Part shown: positions 56,269 through 64,000 of the stretch, piece by piece
How the letters are laid out: every line of letters begins with the position of its first letter
Numbering within the stretch: the stretch's first letter is position 1
Assembly: GCA_015680685.1 (NCBI GenBank)
Contig: MNCI01011956.1
Coordinates: 158,842 to 222,841, forward strand
Reading direction: 5' to 3'
Length of the DNA stretch: 64,000 bases
Source of the DNA: Gnetum montanum
Taxonomy: Eukaryota > Streptophyta > Gnetopsida > Gnetales > Gnetaceae
Program-made: the position numbers and the translations under genes
The notes under the pieces: generated by a model
The model's input: only the letters and a program-made list of their open reading frames with translations
The model's database searches: none
Told to the model about the DNA's origin: nothing

Positions 56269-57375
56269 TGTGGAATTTAATAATAGGTGTAGTAATGACC
56301 CCTTTGGAAGAAGAAATTAAGAAACAAATAAAAGAAGATCCTTACTTTAAAAAGATTTTTACCAATATTTTTGCTGAGTCTCAATACCAACTCACTTCTA
56401 ATGGTTTATTGATGAAAGGACAAAGAGTATGTATACTAGAAGAAAATTGGAGACTAAAATTTTTGTGTGAAGCACATGAAGTACTGTATGTAGGACACCC
56501 AGGTTATATTAAGACCTACATGAAAATTCACAAATCTTATTTTTAGCTTAGCATGAAGAATGATGTGTTCGCATACATTAAAAATTTCCCAACATGTTAA
56601 AGATTAAAAGCTAAATAGAGGAAACCTAATGGATTATTACAACCATTGGAAGTTCCAACCCAGAAATGGGAAGATATCACTATGGATTTCATTGTGGAAT
56701 TGCCAATAACTAAAAAAGGAAATGACTTGATTTTCATAGTGATTGATCGTCTATCAAAGATGGCACATTTTATAACTTTGAAATCTACAAACATAGTGGA
56801 AGAAATAGCCCAAAAATTCATATGAGAAATATTTAGATTACATGGTTGTCCAAAATCTATCACTTCAGACAGAGATCCTAAATTCATGTCCAAATTCTAA
56901 AAAAAATTCTTCAAAGAGCTTGGAACCTAATTGAAATTTAGCACAACTTATCATCTTGAAATTGATGGACAAATTGAATGAGTGAATAGAATATTAGAAG
57001 ATATCATACGAAGCTACGTTGGGAGTAGACCAAAAACATGGGAGAATTATTTGCATCTGGCAGAATTTTCCTACAATAACAATTATCAAGGTTCTGTACA
57101 CCGAACACCATTCTAAGTAGTATATGGACATAATTTTCATACACCATTAACCTAGGCAGATCCAACCTTAAGAGTGGAATGGAAGGAAGAAGAAATGAAA
57201 ATAATGGAAAACATTGTCACAAGGGTTAAACAAAATTTGCAAACCTACCCAAGATAAATATAAAGGATATGTAAATGAACATCGACTTAGGAAAGAATTC
57301 CAAGTAGGGGATCAAGTATTATTGAGAGTAAAACCTACCAGAAGTTCTCTTAAATTGGGAAAATATACTAGAGCT
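56269..57375 (+). pseudogene. pol: Gypsy integrase, decayed
   Basis: An N-terminal linker (TPLEEEIKKQIKEDPYFKKI), zinc-binding region (FLCEAHEVLYVGHPGYIKTY with HH; a CxxC remnant in NFPTCxRLKAK) and core: WEDITMDFIVELPITKKGND, FIVIDRLSKMAHFITLKSTN, HGCPKSITSDRDPKFMSKF. The first D (MDFI) and the second (SDRD) are kept; the E region reads EIDGQIExVNRILEDIIRSY with the E retained. The C-terminal part is VARVKQNLQ-like and then KLGKYTRAM. Coding is lost at 57375, at the palindromic clusters, with no chromodomain or 3' LTR seen. Confidence 0.85.
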
Positions 57376-57995
57376 ATGTAGCATAGCACAGCGTAGCCAT
57401 CAGTTTGAAGAAGAAATTTACGTTGAAGTCAACAACATCTACTGGAAGCTTCAGCGCACGTCAGGTCAACTTTTGCAGCACTTTGTTTGATTTGCATCTT
57501 TGCTATGCTACGCTACGCTACATAGCATAGTAGTTGGCTTCATTTACGACCCATGTTGAAATTGGAAATGCTTGCTTGGAGCTCTGATTATGCTAACAAC
57601 TGCAACTTTCACCTTTTGTGGAGGTAAGCTTTTAAACTTTCTAAACCTGCATTTAAGATGCTCATTACTACTTTTGAATTATTGCTACGCTGTGCTATGT
57701 AGCATAGCATAGTGTAGCAACTAGTGTGTTCTGATTTTCTCTCAATTTGCCACTTTCTAGTAAGAGATTTTTGCCAAAGGACTTGAAGTCGAACAAGACA
57801 ATTGGTTTTGAAGGCCAGAGTGCTTGCCGAGTACATTTGGAATCACTAGGTAAGTTGGGCCATTCTATTTTGCCTTTGCTACACTATGCTATGCTACGTA
57901 GCATAGCATAGCATAGCACTTTGTTTTGCAATGATTTTCACTTGATTGCCTGAGCAACTGTCCTCTGAGGTCTGCTACACTACATAGCATAGCAA
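57375..57995. repeat. Five clusters of self-complementary GCTATGCTACGTAGCATAGC-like motif
   Basis: Clusters lie at 57375-57402, 57492-57535, 57684-57722, 57880-57920 and 57969-57990. Each mixes GCTATGC, GCTACGC and their complement GCATAGC. The fourth contains a perfect palindrome around TACGTA with at least 14-bp arms. Spacing between clusters is 85-190 bp. Confidence 0.85.
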
Positions 57996-59654
57996 ACTTC
58001 TTCACTAGAAAACTTGCCAAACTATTTTGCACATCCTGAGCATCACCGACAACTCCAAGCATGGTTTCTGAATAGACTGTTAGCCAGGTGAATCACCCAG
58101 GTGGGTAGGCCGAAGAGTCCATCAGGCCTATCAACTCTAGAGGTAGAAAACTTGTCGAACTAAATAGTCTAAACTCAGTGCATTCATTTCCTGCCAAACT
58201 ATCATGAGGCTACACTTGTGGAAGTGTTTGCCTCATTTCCAAGATCTTGGTGAAGCAAGAGTGCCTTGAAATTTTAGGGTGTTTCATTGGCCCCTCTTTG
58301 TCAACATTTAGAGGATGGGCCCGAGAGGCGTTGACAAAGAATACAAAACACCATGAAAGATAAGATGCCAACATCACTCTTCGATAATTGCTAAGATGTC
58401 ACTCAGCTATGCTTGAGAGTGCTAGGATGGCTATGTAGGGAAAGGGGAAAGGTTAAACTAGGGGGAGTAGGTTTAGGAAAATGGTAAAGATGAGACTTAG
58501 CAAGGTCCCTCATCGGAATGCTTGTGAAGGAGTTGTTTGCATGGTCATCTTTAGTTTTCCTGACCTTTGACCTCTTGTTGGAATGCTTATAGAGGATCAC
58601 TATGAAATAGCTGATGTGCCATTTTTTTAGGCACTCTTTTTTTTTTGCTTGAGCTTTTTCTCTTTTATGCTTTTCTTTTGCTATTCTACTATTTACATTT
58701 GCAAACAACCTTGTCGTAGGAAAGGTGCTTCTTTTCTAGGATGAGTTGCATTACATCCACATGGGGCTTTAACTTGCCTACAGATGCTTTCCATGTGGCG
58801 AGTTGCATTATGTGCATCATGGACTTTGCGGTTGGGCATATGGGAGGGCTTTACAAGCATCAGGAAAATTCGTAAAAAAGGTGAGACTGAGAATTTCGGG
58901 TGTAAGGAAGGAGGTAAAGGAGGTTAAGGGGAAGGATAGGATATGCACTCCGAAGTGGCTAAGCTAGTCAGGACAACCACCTTGGAATGATGTAGTGTCC
59001 TACCTCTGTGGCAAAACACACCTTTGACTGACGCCCCTTCGGTACATATCCTGCAAACACAATAAAAAGTAAACCAAAAGAAGCAACTATGATGTAAAAT
59101 GAAGGCAAGGTTCTTACTTGCTTTGAACGTTTCAGGAACAACAGATGTTGTTGCTGAGTCATTCAATGTCCAAACTAGAAAGGCCAGCAACAATTCTAGC
59201 AGCATCTACGTGGAGAGGTTGGCACTGAGGCAACTAGGAATTGTGGTGATGTGAGTGCTTAAGAGTCCTCACCCAAGGTAAACATCATGTAGTTCAGCTA
59301 TGAGATAGGCTACCTAACAGCTGAATGTCTTTTGGGCTTAGGTGATGGTGGTGGTTGAAAGATAACAACATTGTGGCTGGGCCACAATAGTGCTGGAACT
59401 CCAGCAGCAGTTGTTGACTATGGAAGCTACTGCTAGGGTAAAGGGCCATGGTAGCGGTAGCTCCGAAAGGTCAGCAAGATGTTAGAAGACATCTCTAGAG
59501 GATCAGCAAGATGCCAAGGGCAGTGGCATTGCACATATTCTCAAGGGTGTTCTCTTAGCATCGTGAACTGCATTTGGGACCTGCAATGTCCCACCCTATG
59601 TTGGCACTATGCATGCTCGCTTGGTTGATGAGTCATGGATGCACGCTGGGGACG
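57996..59654. other. Unassigned region, possibly the 3' part of T2
   Basis: No domain motif on either strand. Minus-strand frames at 58708-58403 (Lys-rich start) and 59205-58924 (hydrophobic) are open but without recognisable families. By position, downstream of the T2 integrase, this may be its 3' untranslated region or LTR, but no second LTR copy is in the window to confirm it. Confidence 0.4.
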
Positions 59655-59666
59655 TGTCGCGAACCT

Positions 59667-60090
59667 AGTTTAAGGTCCTAGTAGACCATCTAATGTGTTG
59701 GTTTAAGGTCTCAATAGACCGTGTTACACTAGTTTAAGGTCCTAGCAGATTGTTGTGCTAGTTTATCATTGTAGTAGATGGTCGCTGTGCTAGTTTAAGG
59801 TCCTAGCAGACCGCTGTTCTTGTTTATCATCGTAGAAGATGGTGGATTGGCCAGTTTAACATCGTAGTAGACCGTTTATGCTAGTTTATCATCATAGCGG
59901 ATATGCTTTGCATGTTTCACGTCATGGTGGATATTCTATGCCAGTTTATAGTCATAGCAGACTGCCTTTGCTAGTTTTATGTTGTAGCAGATGAACTTTG
60001 CCAGTTTTACGTTGTAGCAGATGAGCTTTGCCAATTTTACATTGCAGCGAATGAGCTTTTTCAGTTTTACATCGTAGCAGATGATTGCTT
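59667..60090 (-). repeat. ~30-bp tandem array downstream of T2 integrase
   Basis: AGTTTAAGGTCxTAGCAGAC-like units start at 59667, 59700, 59731, 59760, 59792, 59821, 59853, 59883, 59912, 59943, 59973, 60003, 60033 and 60063, with steps of 29-33 bp. Variation is gradual: AAGGTCCTAGCAGACC units on the left, TTTACGTTGTAGCAGATG units on the right. Confidence 0.9.
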
Positions 60091-60104
60091 ACCTTGCTCA
60101 TGCT

Positions 60105-61330
60105 TTAGATGTAGCATGGCTTGAGATATGAGTGATTCACAGGATTTGTGAACTCGTTGCCATCCATGTCTACTAGTTTGAAGGACCTATTCTCGTAGGC
60201 TTTTGTGACCATGAACGGACCTTCCTAGTTTGCTGAGAATTTTTTCACATGCTCACAGAAAATCTTGAGAATGAGATCTCCCTTCTTTACTAGCTGTTGA
60301 TGTGGGTTTGCATGATTCTTCTACTATTGCCTATTTTGATAATGCTCTATGCGACTAAGTGTCTATGCATGCTCCTCCTCTATGGAGTCAAGGTCGATGA
60401 TCCTTGACTCATTGTTCTGGGCTTCACTCATGATGTTCGATAGGATCATTCGAAGTGATGGTACCTACAACTCAAGAGGTAACATGGCTTCAGATCCATA
60501 AACAAGACTATAAGGTGTCTTACCTATCGTAGTCTTGCACGTTGTCCTGTAAGCCCACAACACATAGAGGATTTTCTCATGCCATCACCTCTTGCTATTG
60601 TTAAGCATTTTCTTGAGCAAGTTGATGATGGACTTGTTCATAGCTTCTTCTTGTCCATTTGCCTACATGTAGTATGGCAAGGAGAATGATTGCCTGATGC
60701 CAAGATTATTGTAGAAGGTTTTGGTTTCCACACTACTGAACTGTGGCCCGTTGTCGGACACAATAGTCATGGGAAGCCCAAACCTTGTCACAATGTTTTC
60801 TAAGATGAAGTGGCAAACCTACTGAGATGTAGTCTTCCTTAGGGGAATAGCCTCCACCCACTTTGTAAAATACTTAGTGGTAGTGATGATGAACCTATGC
60901 CCTGTGGAAGACTTAGGTGTGATAGGTCCTATGATGTCTAGTCCCCATCATTGGAAAGGCCACACGATCTATGTTGGATGAAACTCTGTAGGTGAAATGT
61001 GTATAAGATTTGCATATCTTTGGCACATATTACAAGTCTTAACTTTGGCTAGGCAATCATGCTCCATGTGAGGCTAGTAGTACTCTAGGCATCTGATTTT
61101 TGTAGTCATGGCCCTAGGTGCTATGTTTCCACCACATAGTCCCCCATGTACTTCATTAATGACCTTATGCGCTTGCTCCTCCTTTATGCATGCCAGCAAT
61201 ATCCCGTCATAGGAGCATTTGCACAAGGCGTTGTCTCCCATGAGCACATATTGCCAAGCACACTTGTGGATCACATCTCTCTGGGTAGATGTCAATCTAT
61301 TTTGGGGCTCACCATGTTGCAAGTTGGATT
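60105..61330 (-). pseudogene. pol: T2 integrase, decayed
   Basis: Zinc-binding region: HKCAWQYVLMGDNALCKCSY, then VINEVHGGLCGGNIAPRAMT, VKTCNMCQRYANLIHISPTE (CNMC kept). Core: WPFQWWGLDIIGPITPKSST, YFTKWVEAIPLRKTTS, FGLPMTIVSDNGPQFSSVET (first and second catalytic D), ANGQEEAMNKSIINLLKKML (catalytic E). C-terminal: TTIGKTPYSLVYGSEAMLPL, LVKKGDLILKIFCEHVKKFS and NHSYLKPCYI, with the stop at 60105-60107. Few stops interrupt it, so it is better kept than T1's integrase. Confidence 0.9.
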
Positions 61331-62420
61331 TAATGTTAGCGTACCACTCCTAGGTGTCTACAGCACTAACAAAGGCTATGTGTACCACTTGAGTGATAGG
61401 CTCCATACACTTGGTAATCGAAGCTGGCAAACTTGCAAACAAATGCGGTGGTACATTTAATGCTAGGATGGCCAAGGCGTCTGCTATGGTGTTTTGATTG
61501 CATGACACATGTTGAACGTCCGTTATTGCAAATTGTTTAAGAAAACTTTTTTCTAGGTTATAGTAGGGTTGTAGGTGTGTAGCTTTGCAAGTGTAGACCC
61601 TAGTGATTTGATTCACAACAAGTTATGAATCATCGCGTGAATCACCAGGTGTTAGATGCTTAATGCTTGGCCTGCTAAGAGGCCCCTAAGTAACCCTTCA
61701 TACTTTGCCACATTTTTTGTACAAAAGAACACAAAACGATAAGCAAAAGGTTGCATTTCCCCCGAGGGGAACGTAATGACGATAGCTGCACTACCTCCTC
61801 ATGTGGTCGAGGTGTTGTCAAAATGCAAAGTGGCTTCAAGATGCGATGGGACAACGTTGATAGTGCTAATGTGCTTGTCAAGGAATTCGGGATCTATGAT
61901 TGACTGATCATCAATGGGTGAGGTCGTAAGTTGCATTACTATAGCTTGACCCTTTGTCGACGATTGGCTCACATAATGCAAATCAAATTTTGCTATTATG
62001 CCTTTCCACTAGGCTATCCTTTTTCTTTCATACAGATTGTTTATGATACCTAGAGTACATTGCTCTTGCAAATGATGTTAACCTTGCTATGAAACAAATA
62101 ATGCCTCCATTTCTTTAATGCAAAGACTAGGGCAAGACAGTTTCTCTCCACCTCATTGTATTTTACCTCATATGCTATCAATGCATGACTTAGATAATAC
62201 ATTGGAGCATCAGAGCCATCGTCTCGTCTCTAATATAATAATGTCGTGATAGATGTGTCTGAGGTGGCAAGGTAGACAAAGAAAGGCTTATCCCTTTGCG
62301 GTGGGTACATAGTCGGGAGGTGTAAAAGTTCTTTCTTCATATCATCAAAGGCTTGTTAGCATTGTGTTGTCCATTCGAAGCTAACCCCCTTCTTTAGTAG
62401 GTGTTGCATGGGGTGTAAAT
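61331..62420 (-). pseudogene. pol: T2 RNase H and second (archaeal-type) RNase H
   Basis: The second RNase H is clear at about 61880-61640: EATLHFDNTSTT, then a stop, GGSAAIVITFPSGEMQPFAY and FFCTKNVAKYEGLLRGLLAG, the aRNH pattern of Tat elements. It is preceded by a linker, FDLHYVSQSSTKGQAIVMQL, the tail of the first RNase H. The first RNase H (about 62380-62000) is recognisable only in pieces through frameshifts (the tDas region near 62240, and a RHYF-like region). Confidence 0.7.
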
Positions 62421-63621
62421 TATTAGTCAACTTTGCTATAAACCTCTTGATGAACTGTACCCTACCTTGTAACCCACACAATTCTTTAAGGTTTGTAGGT
62501 GGTGCTAAATTAACTATGGCCTTGAATTTTTCAGGGTCCACTCGTATTCCAACCTCTGATACAACAAACCCTAACATGCATTCAGTTTTCACCCCAAAGA
62601 CACTTTTTTGGATTAAGGTGTAAATCATGCATCTGGAAACACTTGAGGATTACACCTAGATCATTGGGATGATCAGCGGCCTCTTTAGATTTAACCACTA
62701 TGTCATCCACGTAGTCATTCAGCGTTTCTAGGATGTAGTCACTAAAGATGTAAGTCATGGCTCTCTGGTAAGTTGCTCTAGTGTTCTTGAGTCCAAAGGG
62801 CATCATAGTATAAAAGAAAGTACCCCATGGGGTCATGAATTTTTTTTCTAACTAATGCTCTAGGTTGATGCAAATTTGGTTGTAGCCAGAGAAATTGTCC
62901 ATGAAGGATAATAGAGCATGACCAGCCGTAGTGTCAATGAGTTGATTGATACTCAGCAATGGGAATTCATCCTTGATCGTGGCTTTGTTTAGATCCCAGA
63001 AGTTTATATAGATTCATATTCCTCCCATTTTCTTAGAAACCACAACGATGGTTGACACCCACTCTAAGTAATCAACTTCTCAAATGAAACCAACCTAATA
63101 GAGCTTGGTGATTTCATCCCATATGACTAGTGCGATCTCTAGTTTAATCTTGCAAGACTTCTGCTTAACTTCTTTCATCTGCAGATCTAAGATAATATTG
63201 TGCTGTATGAGCCTCAAATCTAAACCCAACATGTTGTTGTAAGACCATGTGAATACTTCGATGTTATTCTACAGTATCTTGGCTACATATTTGTGCATTT
63301 GCGAATCTAGGAGGGAGCTAAGCTTTAACGTTTTTATTTCTCCCTTGGATGTGGTCACAAGCATCTTAATGAGAGGGTCCTTAGTTACATCCATGGCCTC
63401 TAAATCTAGGGCTTGGACTAGACTTTCAGGCTAGTTTGGGGATGTTTTTAAGGATGCTACAGTGCTTTCTATAGGTAAATCCCAATCTATTGACTATGGG
63501 TTTAGTTGTCTTGCAAGCTCACCATGTGGACCTGTCAAGGCTAGAGGTGAAGAAAGATCATGGAGCATTGCCATTCTTGCTTAACTTGCTACAATGAGAT
63601 GAATGCCTAGTCAAGGGATAC
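62421..63621 (-). pseudogene. pol: T2 reverse transcriptase
   Basis: Linker: LALTGPHGELARQLNP (about 63550), then VFTWSYNNMLGLDLRLIQHN (63260). Fingers and palm: DEITKLYxVGFIxEVDYLEW, VSTIVVVSKKMGGI, DLNKATIKDEFPLLSINQLI, ALLSFMDNFSGYNQI, TPWGTFFYTMMPFGLKNTRA. The active-site box NDYVDDIVVKSKEAADHPND is intact (YVDD, about 62720). Thumb: LKCFQMHDLHLNPKKCLWGE, NLKELCGLQGRVQFIKRFIA. The exon may open at a splice acceptor (minus strand TTTTGCTCCAAATAG at 63622-63636). Confidence 0.85.
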
Positions 63622-63718
63622 CTATTTGGAGCAAAAGTGCATAGTAAGCATTTGTAAAGCAATGAGATGTGAACAATTAAAATAATTATAAAATATGACA
63701 TGAAATTTGCAACTTGCC

Positions 63719-64000
63719 AGTTTAAAGTCATAGCAGACTGCCTAGATTCAAAAGTGTAAAACTGCTAGTTTAAGGTCTTTGCGGACCGCTAACGGGTTAG
63801 ATTTGCAAATTAAAAGTATTAGTTCAAGGTCTTTATGAACTGCTAATGAGATCGGAGCTATGTGCTAGAACTGATAGTTTAAGGTCTTTGCGAACCGTTA
63901 ACTTGATAAAGGCTATGGGTTAGAATTTGCTAGTTTAAGGTCTTTGCAGACTGTCTGGATGCAAAAGTTCGAAGCTGCTAGTTTAAGGTCTTTGTGAACC
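63719..64000 (-). repeat. ~48-56-bp tandem array upstream of T2 RT
   Basis: AGTTTAAGGTCTTTGCGGACCG-like units start at 63719, 63767, 63821, 63876, 63932 and 63980, in steps of 48, 54, 55, 56 and 48 bp, and continue beyond the window. The core matches the 30-bp array at 59667-60090, with longer spacers between cores. Confidence 0.9.

Larger units (their letters stand above)
59655..64000 (-). mobile_element. Tat-lineage gypsy element T2, partial
   Basis: Minus-strand order from the right edge: tandem array (63719-64000), RT, RNase H, second RNase H, integrase, tandem array (59667-60090). Gag, protease and both LTRs are outside the window or unrecognised. The RT, aRNH and integrase phrases match T1 closely. 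Confidence 0.8.

Noticed and set aside
57375-57995. CRISPR-like array
   Set aside because: The repeats are palindromic clusters of unequal length with irregular spacing in plant-like DNA; nothing else supports it.
59667-60090. CRISPR-like 30-bp periodic repeats
   Set aside because: Units are contiguous with no unique spacers, drift gradually, and sit in a retrotransposon 3' region.
1-64000. tRNA genes, organelle DNA insertions, telomeric arrays, host single-copy genes
   Set aside because: None was recognised on reading both strands; every supported coding trace belongs to a retroelement or is unrecognised within one.

Overview
This window looks like intergenic DNA from a large plant nuclear genome: many layers of decayed LTR retrotransposons, AT-rich, depleted in CpG, and without a convincing host gene. 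Every coding trace carries stop codons and frameshifts. A gymnosperm is my guess because the elements are long, old and nested, but the sequence does not prove it; another large-genome plant is possible. One base (23349) is N.

Layout. 828-6303 (minus) is a complete gag-only LTR element with perfect 5-bp target duplications, inserted in an older element whose 3' end and LTR lie at 6309-7093. 9331-18764 (plus) is a Ty3/gypsy element (G1: gag, protease, RT, RNase H). It is split at its protease by a Ty1/copia-type non-autonomous element (10759-17328, minus; SIRE-like gag plus a 'putative plant transposon protein' ORF instead of pol). G1 is cut off at 18765 by a chromovirus (C2, minus, 18765-46400; gag, protease, RT, RNase H, integrase, chromodomain). 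C2 is split inside its RT by a 21.7-kb Tat-lineage gypsy element (T1, plus, 22316-43984). T1 has two LTRs, gag-protease, a 10.5-kb protease-RT interval, then RT, RNase H, a second 'archaeal-type' RNase H, and integrase.

T1's protease-RT interval is the most interesting part. It is bounded by plausible splice sites. It contains a seven-exon gene-like reading on the opposite strand (about 29.0-32.6 kb) and a tandem array with a period of about 190 bp (34.8-38.3 kb) in which each unit carries an inverted motif. A second Tat element (T2, minus, 59.7-64.0 kb, running off the window) also has a tandem array just upstream of its RT, and a related array downstream of its integrase.

46.4-49.05 kb holds a gag remnant, followed by a 5' LTR with a primer site (49051-49570) and an unrecognised antisense reading (49.7-51.2 kb). 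51.3-55.6 kb is a mosaic of satellite-like repeats of about 350 bp, fragments of a gypsy RT, pieces of the 49051 LTR, and three decayed 5S rRNA copies. It includes a 300-bp inverted repeat and a near-perfect hairpin with 137-bp arms. RT-RNase H-integrase coding resumes to 57.37 kb, followed by five clusters of a self-complementary GCTATGC/GCATAGC motif.

No gene here appears functional. Relationships are read from nesting, LTR pairs, target duplications, primer sites and conserved domain motifs. All similarity judgments were made by eye.
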